The notes: generated from the letters alone by a model not told the origin. A DNA stretch of 64,000 bases from Natronorubrum tibetense GA33 (GCF_000383975.1 NZ_KB913017.1:2035527-2099526), one strand, 5' to 3'. Counted from the first letter of the stretch, positions 42,450-51,848 are shown. Made by a program: numbers and translations.

Positions 42450-43868
42450 TTACACCCCCGGAAAGAATCGACCGTGAAAGCCGAACGGAACGGCGTGTGG
42501 CAGTGGCGCACGCGCTCTCTCGACTAACGTTTCCGCATCGAACACGAGCAGCATCGATCGTTCCCGTCGGGTGTCCAGCGCCGTCGCGATCACGACGCCA
42601 TCGTCCGCCGCGGTTCCGCCCGGGCGCTGAATCATTCGCGGCTCTTCGACGTAGACGCCCCGTTCCCACCATTCCGCCGCGGTTCCCCGATCGACGTCGA
42701 GTTTGACCAGTCCGTTCGCGCCCTTCCTGTCGGTCGCCTGTGCATACGCGTACCGATACCGTCGGCCCCGAACCGGTTTCGGGACTGTCGGGAGCTCCAT
42801 CCCGCCGTCGTAGCGCTCGAAACGTCGGACGCGTCCCTCGTCGGGATGGAGTCGGAATCTAACGAACTGACCGTCGGGAGCCGCGGCGAAAGCGTCCTCT
42901 GAGAGGGCGTCGAAGGTGAGCGCCCGGACAATCTCGTCGTCGTCGAACGCGACGAGATCGAGGACCAGCTCGTCGTCGTCCTCGTAGGCGTTGATGTGGT
43001 GGAACGTAAAGAACGGCGGCGTTTTCAGCGTCCCGACGAGCGTTTCGGCGTCCCGGTCGACGACGATGAACCTGCTTTCGGCCCCTTCGTCGTACTCGAG
43101 GAGGTCGAGGAATCCTTCGTTCCACGGGGCCAGTGCCTTCGCCATCGCGATCCGGAGCGGCGTTTCCACGATGGTGACGTGTGACTCGGTGACCGAACAG
43201 TCGTGGACGTATCCGGGGCCGGCGGCCGGCACGGTAGCGACGTGCCGTCGGGCGCCACGCCCGTGGGGGATCCGATAGACGTGATACGACGGGGAGAGCC
43301 CGAACTCCGTACTGTAGCCGATCGTCTCCTCGCGGTTGGAATCGACCGTCAAGTGGGCCGTCGCCAGATGCTCCGGGATGTCGTCGCGCCAGCGAAACTC
43401 GCCGCGGGTCTCGAGTGTTACTGGGTCAAACGCGATCCGCCGCGGTGCTTCGGTGAGCGCGACGAAGTGCTCGCCGAGTTGAGCGACGTGGACGTTCGCG
43501 TTGTCCGTCGGTTCGGGCGGCCCGAGCGATCGGAGCCACTGCAGGGTCCGGCGGAACGAACCGCCGCCCGTTGCGAACTCCGTAGCGCCGTGGCCGGAGT
43601 CGGCGGCCGCGTACGCGTCGGTCCGCAGGAACCGGTTCGTATACGAAACGGTGCCGTCCGCGAATCCGTAGCGGCGGAGCATCGCGAGGCCGTCGAACCA
43701 GTGAGTCGCGCGCTCGCCGCCGAACTCGAACCGTCCCGGCCCGTTCCGGATCAACGCGCCGGAGAGCCACGACGGAACGGCGCCATCGATCGGCAGTTGT
43801 CGGTCGGCGTACTCGGTGTCGACCGTTCGAAACCCGAGTTCGTAGGCGCAATCGGTTGCGTTCGACAT
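42450..43868 (-). CDS. Carotenoid cleavage oxygenase family
   Basis: A protein of 472 aa. A seven-bladed beta-propeller with four iron-binding His: in ATAHLTVD, in YVHDCSVT, in FFTFHHINAY and at the end VPFGFHGRFF. N-terminal GALIRNGPGRFEFGGERATH is the family start. Haloarchaea use a different enzyme (Brp/Blh) to make retinal for rhodopsins, so this oxygenase may act on other carotenoids or apocarotenoids. A miniature element ends 2 bases after its stop. The preceding gene direction suggests it is monocistronic. Confidence 0.92.
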   Translation of the reverse strand: MSNATDCAYELGFRTVDTEYADRQLPIDGAVPSWLSGALIRNGPGRFEFGGERATHWFDGLAMLRRYGFADGTVSYTNRFLRTDAYAAADSGHGATEFATGGGSFRRTLQWLRSLGPPEPTDNANVHVAQLGEHFVALTEAPRRIAFDPVTLETRGEFRWRDDIPEHLATAHLTVDSNREETIGYSTEFGLSPSYHVYRIPHGRGARRHVATVPAAGPGYVHDCSVTESHVTIVETPLRIAMAKALAPWNEGFLDLLEYDEGAESRFIVVDRDAETLVGTLKTPPFFTFHHINAYEDDDELVLDLVAFDDDEIVRALTFDALSEDAFAAAPDGQFVRFRLHPDEGRVRRFERYDGGMELPTVPKPVRGRRYRYAYAQATDRKGANGLVKLDVDRGTAAEWWERGVYVEEPRMIQRPGGTAADDGVVIATALDTRRERSMLLVFDAETLVERARAPLPHAVPFGFHGRFFPGV

Positions 43869-43997
43869 ACCATCACATCGGGTGGATGGACGATCAATCC
43901 GTGGGAGGCGGCATCGACCGGAGAAGACCGATTCGCGGAGCTGTGGGCCGACTGGCTACTCCGGGTTAGCCTGGTGCAGGACACCGTCCTCGAGCGG

Positions 43998-44345
43998 TCA
44001 CTCGGCGTCCGTTCGGCGAGGGAGCACCTGCCCCCAGACGTGCTTTTCCAGCAGCCTGACCGTCATCGGTCGGTCGACCTCGAGACAGCAGGACAGCCGC
44101 GGATAGCCGAACCGGACGGCGGCGGCATCGTGCCAGTGGACTGGCTCTGGTGCTGGGTCGACCTCGACGGTACACGTCGCGCACAGCCCTCGTCCCCCGC
44201 AATTGAGCTGGGACGAGACGGTTCCGTAGACCGAGAACCCTCGATCGCGAAGGGCGTCCCGAAGCGTCGTTCCGCGTTCGACCGTGATCGTCGATCGGTC
44301 GCCGTCGTCGATCACGGTGAGTTCGATTTCTTCGCTCACGCTCAC
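43998..44345 (-). CDS. 2Fe-2S ferredoxin, C-x5-C type
   Basis: A protein of 115 aa. The cluster ligands are in LNCGGRGLCATC, a C-x5-C-x2-C spacing, with the fourth Cys near SCCLEVD. It overlaps the second ferredoxin gene by 4 bases (ATGA at 44342-44345), so the two are co-translated. This one is not the abundant haloarchaeal plant-type ferredoxin with its extra N-terminal domain. Confidence 0.9.
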   Translation of the reverse strand: MSVSEEIELTVIDDGDRSTITVERGTTLRDALRDRGFSVYGTVSSQLNCGGRGLCATCTVEVDPAPEPVHWHDAAAVRFGYPRLSCCLEVDRPMTVRLLEKHVWGQVLPRRTDAE

Positions 44346-44695
44346 AGCTCCCTCGTATCTTCCTCCCGCACCTCCGTTCGACCGGTGTGCTGGCCCCAGA
44401 ATCCGGGGTACTTCTCGACGACCAGGTCGTCCTCGACGCGGAGCTGGCAGGCGAGCCGGAGGCCGGAATCGGAAACGTGTGGCGGAGTCGCCAGTCGAAG
44501 TCGCTCTCGAGGTCCGGGCTCTTCCACCTCGCCGGACACCGAAACGGCACAGGTTCCACAGGTCCCCAGCCCGCGACAGTTGAGGGTGTCCGCCCGGCCG
44601 TTGTGCGGTGACTCGTCCGCTTGGAGAAGAACGTCCCGGAGCACTGCACCTCGTTCACACTCGAGTTCTCGACCGCGAACAGTAACTATTGGCAT
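44342..44695 (-). CDS. 2Fe-2S ferredoxin, second of pair
   Basis: A protein of 117 aa from ATG 44695 (MPIVTVRGRELECERGAVLR). The cluster ligands are LNCRGLGTCGTCAVSVSG, also C-x5-C-x2-C, with a fourth Cys in LACQLRV. It is upstream of and overlaps the other ferredoxin gene. The pair lies divergent from a saccharopine-dehydrogenase-like reductase gene. Confidence 0.9.
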   Translation of the reverse strand: MPIVTVRGRELECERGAVLRDVLLQADESPHNGRADTLNCRGLGTCGTCAVSVSGEVEEPGPRERLRLATPPHVSDSGLRLACQLRVEDDLVVEKYPGFWGQHTGRTEVREEDTREL

Positions 44696-44829
44696 GTGTA
44701 GTTTTCGCATGCCGAATACAAAACCGCACTGCCATACCAGTTGACGGCTCCGCTCTGCGGAGTGACGTAGGACCAGTGTGAAGACCACCGAACGGTTGAG
44801 GGCGATGGGCCACGAAGCGACTACTACTC

Positions 44830-46098
44830 GTGTCGAACACCGACCGGACATACGATCTCGTCGTCTGGGGTGCAACCGGCGTCGCCGGCCGTCTCGTCGC
44901 CGAGTACCTCACCGAACAGTACACGTCGGATGACCTCTCGCTCGCCCTCGGCGGTCGCGACGAGACGCGGCTTCGCGAACTGGAAGCGGCGCTCGTGGAG
45001 CAGCGCTCCGGATGGGAGGAGCTGCCGATCGTCATCGGCGATGCAACGGATCCGGAAAGCCTGCGCGCTATCGCCGAAGATACCCGCGTCGTCTGTACGA
45101 CTGTCGGCCCGTACACCACGTATGGCACGCCGCTCGTCGAGGCGTGTGTCTCTGCCGGAACGGACTACTGCGATCTCACCGGTGAAATAAACTGGGTCCG
45201 AGAGATGATCGACCGGTACCACGACGATGCGGTCGATGCGGGCGCTCGTATCGTCCACAGCTGTGGGTTCGATTCGATTCCGGCCGACCTCGCCACGTTG
45301 CTCGTACAGTCGTTTGCCATCGACGAGTTCGGGACTCCCTGTGATCTGGTTCGGATCTACCTCGAGGACGGTCGCGGCGGCGTAAGCGGCGGAACGACCT
45401 CGAGCGTCCTCGAAGTGTTCCGGGCTGCATCCACAGATCCGGTCGCCCGGCAGACGCTTCGGAACCCGTACTCGCTGGCACCGCCGGGCGAGCGCGACGG
45501 CGTCGACCCCGGCGCACAGTCTTTTCCGAGAAAAGACCCGTTGCGGGGCGAGTGGACGGCCCCGTCGCCGATGGCGGTCGTGAACGAGCGGGTGATTCGA
45601 CGAAGTAACGCCCTGCTCGAGTATCCGTGGGGTCGCGAGTTCGAGTGTACGGAGGTCGTCCCCGTCGGATCGGGTCCCGTCGGTATGATGGGTGCAAGCG
45701 CCGTCTCGGCCGGACTCGGGTTTACGACTGGAGCACTGGCCTTCGGCCCGACACGGGAAGCTCTCCGTCGCTTCGCGTTTCCCGATCCGGGCGAGGGACC
45801 GACGAGAGCAGAGATCGAGAACGGGTACTTTACCATTCGCGTGCTCGGTCGCGGAACCGCCACCGACGGGCCGTTCGTCGTCGAGAGTCGAATCAGCGCC
45901 GACCTGGATCCGGGTTACGGCGCGACCGCGAGAATGCTCGGCGAGGCCGCGATGTGTCTCGTGTGCGATCGGATCGACTCGCCGCTCGAGGGCGGTATCC
46001 TCACCCCGGCGGCAGCTATCGGTGATCCGCTCGCCGACGGGCTTCGTCGGGCGGGACTGGTCGTCGAAGTGGGCGAGTGGAACCCCGATCAGACGTAG
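44830..46098 (+). CDS. Saccharopine dehydrogenase-like / trans-acting enoyl reductase-like
   Basis: A protein of 422 aa, GTG start. The Rossmann fold starts YDLVVWGATGVAGRLVAEYL (about residues 8-27). The middle has VGPYTTYGTPLVEACVSAGT and DLTGEINWVREMID, typical of the saccharopine dehydrogenase/enoyl reductase group found next to polyketide or lipid genes in mycobacteria. Substrate unknown. The twin ferredoxins are divergent with 134 bases between, which could mean shared control. Confidence 0.87.
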   Translation: MSNTDRTYDLVVWGATGVAGRLVAEYLTEQYTSDDLSLALGGRDETRLRELEAALVEQRSGWEELPIVIGDATDPESLRAIAEDTRVVCTTVGPYTTYGTPLVEACVSAGTDYCDLTGEINWVREMIDRYHDDAVDAGARIVHSCGFDSIPADLATLLVQSFAIDEFGTPCDLVRIYLEDGRGGVSGGTTSSVLEVFRAASTDPVARQTLRNPYSLAPPGERDGVDPGAQSFPRKDPLRGEWTAPSPMAVVNERVIRRSNALLEYPWGREFECTEVVPVGSGPVGMMGASAVSAGLGFTTGALAFGPTREALRRFAFPDPGEGPTRAEIENGYFTIRVLGRGTATDGPFVVESRISADLDPGYGATARMLGEAAMCLVCDRIDSPLEGGILTPAAAIGDPLADGLRRAGLVVEVGEWNPDQT

Positions 46099-46253
46099 CG
46101 ATTGGGGATTTTAGCTCCGATACCGATGGGCGTGCCCCAACCGCTACCAGACTGGGCAACCGTTCGATACGACATGTGACCGACACGCGCCCTGTCTTAT
46201 CCGCTGCAACTGAGAGGAATCACAGCGGGCAGTTCGCCCGACAAGTGAGCAGC

Positions 46254-47309
46254 CTACCCGAACTGGTCTAGCCCCGACTGCTGACGCCGTTTCCCGTCCG
46301 GGTCCGCTACCCAGGGCGTTCGGCGGTCGCGCTCGGCCTCGAGATCAACCACCGGAGACGATTCCGTTTCCGAACACGACTCCGCTGCGGGCTCGTACCC
46401 CTCACACGAGGTCCCACACTCCGAGCCGGCGTTGACCACTCGCTCTTTCCACGCACAGTAGGGAAGCGTCGCGCCGCTCGAGTCGTCCGGCCGACAGGCC
46501 TCACACGCCGGAAAATCGTACGTTCGCCAGCCCTTGCCGTAGGCTCGCTCGGCGATTCGACGCCGCTTGCGGGTCTTCGCGTCGGGGGAAACGACGGCGA
46601 TGTCGGTTCGGCCGGGGTGGAACTCGAGGGGTTCGATCCCCGAATCCTCGACGGCAAGCGGTTCGGATTCCCGAATCACCTCGATCTCGAGGCCGTCGCC
46701 CCCGACGCCATCGCCCTCGTTGCCCCCGACATCACTGCCTCCGTCACCGCCTGCCCCCTCGCGATGCACGCGCCAGACGCCGACCGCCTCGGGGATTCGA
46801 TTCAGGTGGGCGCGCGTAACGTAGCTCTCCGTCGCGAGGACGATCTCGTCGACCACCGCGAGGCTGACGTCGGTTCGGAGCTGGGCCTCGAGGTCACCCG
46901 GCCGACCCAGATCGGGCTTGTTCTCGATGCCGACGATGCGGTTGTACCAGTCCGGATAGCGGGCGACCTGTCGGACGTACTCGCGACCCTTGCGGCGTTC
47001 GCGTTCGAAGAAGCCGATCTCGCAGGCCCGGTCGACGGCGCGTCGGGCTCGATCGGGGTGGCAGTCGAAGGCGTCCTTCCAGTAGCGTGCTCGTCCCGTA
47101 CCTACGTCGGCCTCGATGGCAGCGTCCGGGACGGCGGCGCTCGAGAGGGCGACCCGGTCGTCGAACGCAGGGCCCGGCTCGACGCAGACCACGTCGAGGA
47201 TCCGGCCGCCGGGATCGGCGACGCTCGCGCCGAGTTGGCGGGCGAAAATCCCCTCGCGGCGCGACTCGAGGTGGGCACACAGCTCGAGTTCGAACGCGAA
47301 CTCACTCAC
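46254..47309 (-). CDS. DUF5787 family protein, possible nuclease
   Basis: A protein of 351 aa read from GTG 47309 (VSEFAFELELCAHLESRREG). It contains GIENKPDLG preceded by an acidic segment (IEADVGTGRARYWKDAFDCH), an ExK-type signature that could mark a PD-(D/E)xK nuclease fold. The C-terminal region has a Cys cluster CEAC ... YCAWK ... ECGTSC suited to bind a metal or Fe-S centre. I recognise DUF5787 from memory; nuclease activity is inferred. The Gly/Asp-rich region near residues 190-215 is variable. Confidence 0.75.
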   Translation of the reverse strand: MSEFAFELELCAHLESRREGIFARQLGASVADPGGRILDVVCVEPGPAFDDRVALSSAAVPDAAIEADVGTGRARYWKDAFDCHPDRARRAVDRACEIGFFERERRKGREYVRQVARYPDWYNRIVGIENKPDLGRPGDLEAQLRTDVSLAVVDEIVLATESYVTRAHLNRIPEAVGVWRVHREGAGGDGGSDVGGNEGDGVGGDGLEIEVIRESEPLAVEDSGIEPLEFHPGRTDIAVVSPDAKTRKRRRIAERAYGKGWRTYDFPACEACRPDDSSGATLPYCAWKERVVNAGSECGTSCEGYEPAAESCSETESSPVVDLEAERDRRTPWVADPDGKRRQQSGLDQFG

Positions 47310-47376
47310 GTCCCTCGAGAGGGGTGCCAGCGGGAAAAACCGCGCGAATCGTGGCGTGATCCGTCCGACTCGTCGG

Positions 47377-48282
47377 TCAGTCGGCCGATTCGACGGTCGT
47401 CTCGAGCACCGTGAGCGCCTCATCCAGCGTGGCGCGAAGTTCGTCGCCCTCGAGCGGGACGCGGACCCGGATCCGGATCGGGTCGCGGTCGACGACGGTC
47501 GTGTACTCGTCGGAGACGCACCACGGCAGCGTCCAGTAGGGACGCTCGTCGAGCGAGACGCCGCGCTCGCGGTGGAAACTGACGACCTGCGAGTGATCGA
47601 GCAGACGGAGTCCGGGTGCCGAACAGAGCGTGTGGCCACACTGGACGCACTCGTGATCGATGCGCACCGTGGCTCCGAGACAGCAGTCGTCGTCTTCAAC
47701 GACGTGTGATTCGACACGACCGCTGCACTCGGGACAGACGCCGTCGGCCGCGAGACAGTGCAGGTGTTTCACCCGCTGATCGAAGGCGGCGGCAACTTCG
47801 TCTCGCGTTCGGTTGTTCAGCCCGCCCGGCGGGAAGCCGTACTCGCCGTGGCCGTGCTCGCAGTCGCGACAGCCGATCGCGAGCCGTTCGTCCCGATAGC
47901 AGGCCTCGAGCGGTCCGCCGCAGGCGACACACGAGCCCTCGACCGGAAACGGATCGATCGTCGGGTGTTCGTTGAACGAACCGGCGATCACCGAGCGGAC
48001 GACCTTCTCGCCGGCGTGCTTGAAGTCGTAGCCGTCCTCGGTCTGAACCACGAACTGACCGAGCAGCTTCTGGAGGTGGTAATTGAACTGCGCTGAATCG
48101 CGCATTCCGACCTCGCGTCGCAGTTCCGAGAACGCGACCGGACGGTCGTCGGCCAGCCACAGCGCCTCGAGAATCGCGAGGCGAGTCTCGTTGCCGATCA
48201 ACGCGAAGGCGTCCGCCGGATCGAGACAGTCGGTGCACGCGAGGACGGACTCGCGCTCGCTCGAGGCGTCGGATTTGCTCAT
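47377..48282 (-). CDS. ArsR-like winged-helix regulator with zinc ribbons
   Basis: A protein of 301 aa from ATG 48282 (MSKSDASSERES). The winged helix is DAFALIGNETRLAILEALWL followed by SELRREVGMRDSAQFNYHLQ, an ArsR/TrmB-like layout. The C-terminal 200 residues carry several CxxC pairs (CVAC, CRDC, CPEC, CVQC), so two zinc ribbons are likely. It is 67 bases upstream of the DUF5787 gene, in the same direction. Confidence 0.87.
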   Translation of the reverse strand: MSKSDASSERESVLACTDCLDPADAFALIGNETRLAILEALWLADDRPVAFSELRREVGMRDSAQFNYHLQKLLGQFVVQTEDGYDFKHAGEKVVRSVIAGSFNEHPTIDPFPVEGSCVACGGPLEACYRDERLAIGCRDCEHGHGEYGFPPGGLNNRTRDEVAAAFDQRVKHLHCLAADGVCPECSGRVESHVVEDDDCCLGATVRIDHECVQCGHTLCSAPGLRLLDHSQVVSFHRERGVSLDERPYWTLPWCVSDEYTTVVDRDPIRIRVRVPLEGDELRATLDEALTVLETTVESAD

Positions 48283-48365
48283 ATCGGAACGTATGCGATC
48301 GATTGACAAAACCGTTCCCTGAACGGCGTTTTTGTAAAATGGCTGTTACGTGTGGTGGAGACGAT

Positions 48366-49361
48366 TCAGGGTCGCGGTGCAGCCTTCTGCAGCGCCGTTT
48401 CGGCGACGTTGCCGCCGTAGTCGGCGCTCCGGGAGAGCGAGTCGAGGATCAGGCCGAGCGATTGGGCTTGCACGGGATCGAGGTTCCGGAGCATGTCGTC
48501 GATCGTTCGGGTGTGTTCGTCGATCTCGAGGACGGACGCGAGCGCCTCGTGGCCCAGCTTCGTCGCCTCGTCGCTCTCCTCGGCGAAGAGGGCGTCCATC
48601 GACTGCTCGAGGATCGTCGAGGCGTCGGCGTGTAACTCGAGCAGCGCGTCAGCGACGTCCTCTGGAACGTCGTCGAGTTTGCGCGCGAGTTGGCTGATCT
48701 TGACGGCGTGGTCGGCGACGCGCTCGAGTTGGCGCGCACTCGAGTGGAAGTCGAAGCAGTCCTCGCGGGAGACGCCGAGCCCCTCGGCGGCGCGTGGCGA
48801 CCGGAGCGTCGCGCGGAAGATCCGCGAGACGACGAGGAAGAGCCGGTCGACATCGTCGTCGCGTTCGATGACGTCGCGGGCGATGTCGTCGTCGTTCTCG
48901 ACGAGGGCGGTGACGGCGTCTGCGAGCATCGAGGTGGCGATTAGCCGCATCCGGCTTACGGCGTTGACGATCGAGAGCTCCGCAGAGTCGAGGAGGTCTT
49001 GGACGACGACCGAGTCGCTTCCCTCCTCGACGACTTCGACGCCGACGAGGCCCTGGACGGCGCTGCGAATCGCTCGTCGCTGGTCGGTCGTGATCCGCCC
49101 CGCTTCGAGGCGGATAATGTCGAAGCCGCTGACGTACATCGTCAGGACGGCCCGGATCAGCTGTTCGTCCTCGAGCGTGGCGATCTCGAGGGTTCCCTCC
49201 TGATGATCCGTCTCGCGCTGTGGCGTGACGAGCAGCGTATCGCCCTCGGAGTATATTTCGACGGTCGAGCCGCTGCTGACACCGTTTTCGGTCGCCCACG
49301 ACTTCGGGAGCGAGACCGTATACGTCGAGCCACCGGTCACCTGGACCTTGCGAGTCTCCAT
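48366..49361 (-). CDS. AbrB-PhoU phosphate regulator
   Basis: A protein of 331 aa. An N-terminal AbrB/SpoVT DNA-binding fold (RKVQVTGGSTYTVSLPKSWA, about residues 4-23) is fused to a PhoU-like helical domain (EDCFDFHSSARQLERVADHA, about 195-215). PhoU proteins sense phosphate status via the Pst transporter. Divergent to pstS with 456 bases between. A similar AbrB-PhoU protein is encoded at the end of the pst operon (54282-55286). Confidence 0.92.
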   Translation of the reverse strand: METRKVQVTGGSTYTVSLPKSWATENGVSSGSTVEIYSEGDTLLVTPQRETDHQEGTLEIATLEDEQLIRAVLTMYVSGFDIIRLEAGRITTDQRRAIRSAVQGLVGVEVVEEGSDSVVVQDLLDSAELSIVNAVSRMRLIATSMLADAVTALVENDDDIARDVIERDDDVDRLFLVVSRIFRATLRSPRAAEGLGVSREDCFDFHSSARQLERVADHAVKISQLARKLDDVPEDVADALLELHADASTILEQSMDALFAEESDEATKLGHEALASVLEIDEHTRTIDDMLRNLDPVQAQSLGLILDSLSRSADYGGNVAETALQKAAPRP

Positions 49362-49385
49362 ACGAAGCGCATTCTATGCCTGGAC

Positions 49386-49392
49386 TATAAAT
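49386..49392 (-). promoter_or_regulatory. TATA box of AbrB-PhoU gene
   Basis: Minus-strand ATTTATA is centred 28 bases upstream of the ATG at 49361, so the transcript is probably leaderless. Confidence 0.65.
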
Positions 49393-49788
49393 CTACCCGG
49401 ATCTATAGAGAGATTCTACTGTCTCCTATACCGGGAACTAAGCGACTACAATACCGTACGTAGCCATCATAGGCAGATGTACCTCTCTGCAGCTAGCCGT
49501 ACTCGAACGTATGCCTATATAGAAATTGGTTCGGCTGGGGGAAAGTGCCATCGCTGCTCAGGACCGCGATTCAAACCGTGATCCGGTGTGCGTCGATCGC
49601 GAGTGATATCCACTGTCGAGCCGAACCGAACCTCGAGACTGAATTCGAGTAACTGTGGGGTATGTGGGGTCTACCCGTCGGAATCTAACTGATGTCGAAC
49701 GGCAGAGTCGATCACTACTGCGAGCTACAGTCGGCTATGTACTGGTATATCGAGAACAGTGAGTACCTATATAGATCATAGCATCCTC

Positions 49789-49795
49789 TTTATAC
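49789..49795 (+). promoter_or_regulatory. TATA box of pstS
   Basis: TTTATAC is centred 26 bases upstream of the ATG at 49818 and supports it over the GTG at 49815. The transcript is probably leaderless or has only a few bases. Confidence 0.7.
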
Positions 49796-49817
49796 GATCT
49801 GGGCTACCCTCCGGGTG

Positions 49818-50840
49818 ATGACGGACAACACGTCCGAAACCGGTGGTATCGGGATGACATCACGACGTCGGCTCCTCGCTGGAACCGGCGCGGCTGGGAT
49901 CGCGCTCATCGCGGGCTGTAGTGCGGGCGGAGATGGCCCGTCCGGGACCATCGATGCATCCGGATCGAACACCGTCGCCCCGATTACCTCGTGGGCGGGG
50001 GAGAACTTCGAAAACGAGTATCCCGACGTTTTGGTCGACGTCGCTCCGGAAGGAACCGGCGCGGGTTTCCAGGAGTTCTGTCGCGGTAACTCTGCGGTTC
50101 AGAGTGCAAGCCGCCAGATTACCGAAGACGAGGTCGGCCTCTGTGAGGAAGAAGACGTCGACTACGGCTTCCTCGAGGTCGGTCTCGACGGATTGTCGGT
50201 CGTGAAGAACTCCGAAAATAACTGGGTCGACAACATCACGCTCGACGAACTGCAGCAGGTTTGGGAGTTCGAGTCGGATGTCGAGACGTGGAGCGATATC
50301 CGTTCCGACTGGCCCGACGAAGGGATTCAGCTCCACGCGCGTGACGACGCGTCGGGGACGTTCGACTACTTCACCGAGGCGATCAACGGCGAGCTGGGGA
50401 ACATCCGCGACGACTACTCGGCGACGAGTCAGACCAACGAGATCATGAACGCCGTTGCCAGCAACGAACACGGCTTCGGCTGGGGCGGCCTGGGCTACCT
50501 CCGGGACATCGAGGACGATCAGCCGATCGAAGCGGTTCCCGTCGAAAGCGATGCGGACGGCGAGTTCTACCTACCCGAACAGGAAAACATCGAAGAAGGG
50601 ACCTACTCGCCGCTCGCCCGTCCGCTGTTCGCGTTTATCAACCTCGCAAGCCTCGAGGAAGAACCCGATCTCATCGGCTCGTTCGCTCGCTTCTACGTCA
50701 ACGGCCAACACGAGTTCGCACGCGACGAAGGGTTCTACGCGACGACCGACGAGGCACAGGAGGAGAACCACGACAAAATCGACGACTGGCTCGACCAGGT
50801 CGGTGCCGATCCGGACGAACTCACCGTGCAGCGAGAGTAA
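49818..50840 (+). CDS. pstS: Phosphate-binding protein PstS
   Basis: A protein of 340 aa. A Tat motif SRRRLLAGTGAAGIALIAGC (about residues 15-34) ends in a lipobox Cys, so it is an anchored lipoprotein. The mature start GTIDASGSNTVAPITSWAGE is typical of PstS; phosphate contacts likely include SGSNTV and the ARDDASGTFDYF segment near residue 175. First gene of pstSCAB. Confidence 0.94.
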   Translation: MTDNTSETGGIGMTSRRRLLAGTGAAGIALIAGCSAGGDGPSGTIDASGSNTVAPITSWAGENFENEYPDVLVDVAPEGTGAGFQEFCRGNSAVQSASRQITEDEVGLCEEEDVDYGFLEVGLDGLSVVKNSENNWVDNITLDELQQVWEFESDVETWSDIRSDWPDEGIQLHARDDASGTFDYFTEAINGELGNIRDDYSATSQTNEIMNAVASNEHGFGWGGLGYLRDIEDDQPIEAVPVESDADGEFYLPEQENIEEGTYSPLARPLFAFINLASLEEEPDLIGSFARFYVNGQHEFARDEGFYATTDEAQEENHDKIDDWLDQVGADPDELTVQRE

Positions 50841-50855
50841 CCGAAGAGGCACACG

Positions 50856-51848
50856 ATGAGCACTGAAACCGACCCCGGACCGGGAATTACCGGCGATACT
50901 GCTCGAGACGCCATCGAGTCGAATCGCCGGGCACGGCGCATCCTCTTCGGGTGTGCGTCGATCACGGTCCTTACGACGCTCGCGATTTTTTTCGTACTGT
51001 TCGACAACGCCGCTAGCTACTTTTTCGGTGCGCGGCTCACCGAGATGGTCATGGGGGCGAGCGTCGAACGGACAGTCACGTTCACCGAGTTCTTCACCGG
51101 AACGCGGTGGGCGCCGTCCCACGCGACGCCATCTCACGGGGCGCTCCCGATCATCTTCGGGACGCTCGCGATCACTGTCGGCGCGGCGTTCGTCTCGATT
51201 CCGATCGGTACCGCGACGGCGATCTACCTCTCGGAGTACGCGTCACCCGGCGTCCGTTCGAAGCTCAAACCGACGCTCGAGATCCTCGCCGGAATTCCAA
51301 CGATCGTCTACGGCTACTTCGCGATCGCGTTCATCAACCCGGTCATCCTCGGTCCGATCGCCAGTACACTGTTCGGCATCAACATCGGTCGATATAGTCT
51401 CCTCTCGGGGATGCTCGTCGTCGGGATCATGACGATTCCGATGGTGTCTTCGATCAGCGAGGACGCGATGGCCGCGGTGCCGGACGACCTCAGAAACGGG
51501 GCGTACGCCCTCGGGGCGACGAAGTACGACGTCTCGACGCGGATCGTGCTGCCGGCGTCGATCTCGGGCGTCTTTGCATCGTACATTCTTGCCGTCTCAC
51601 GAGCGATCGGCGAGACGATGGCCGTGACGCTCGCTGTCGGATACAACGCGAACATCACCGCCAACCCGTTCGACGAGGTGATGACGATGACGGCGTACAT
51701 GGTCTCGCGGGCTCGCGGCACGTCCGCGGTCGGCACGGTTGACTACCAGAGCCTGTTCGCCGTCGGATTGCTGCTGTTCATCATGACGCTGACGATGAAT
51801 CTACTCAACGATTGGTTCAAACGACGCTTCCAGGAGGAGTACCGATGA
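50856..51848 (+). CDS. pstC: Phosphate ABC permease PstC
   Basis: A protein of 330 aa with six or seven membrane helices. Inner-membrane-permease features are SIPIGTATAIYLSEYASPGV and the EAA-type loop LRNGAYALGATKYDVSTRIV (about residues 210-229). Its TGA overlaps the pstA ATG by four bases (51845-51848). Confidence 0.95.
   Translation: MSTETDPGPGITGDTARDAIESNRRARRILFGCASITVLTTLAIFFVLFDNAASYFFGARLTEMVMGASVERTVTFTEFFTGTRWAPSHATPSHGALPIIFGTLAITVGAAFVSIPIGTATAIYLSEYASPGVRSKLKPTLEILAGIPTIVYGYFAIAFINPVILGPIASTLFGINIGRYSLLSGMLVVGIMTIPMVSSISEDAMAAVPDDLRNGAYALGATKYDVSTRIVLPASISGVFASYILAVSRAIGETMAVTLAVGYNANITANPFDEVMTMTAYMVSRARGTSAVGTVDYQSLFAVGLLLFIMTLTMNLLNDWFKRRFQEEYR

Larger units (their letters stand above)
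49362..49817. other. Divergent promoter region of pst and phoU genes
   Basis: An AT-rich stretch of 456 bases with no convincing gene. TATA-like elements lie near each end (49386-49392 minus strand; 49789-49795 plus strand). Further AT tracts include CTATATAG near 49513 and ACCTATATAGATCATAGC near 49766. The many AT islands suggest several regulator-binding sites. Confidence 0.6.

Noticed and set aside
43203-44744. 513-codon open frame opposite carotenoid oxygenase and ferredoxins
   Set aside because: It crosses three genes on the other strand; the apparent product has no domain.
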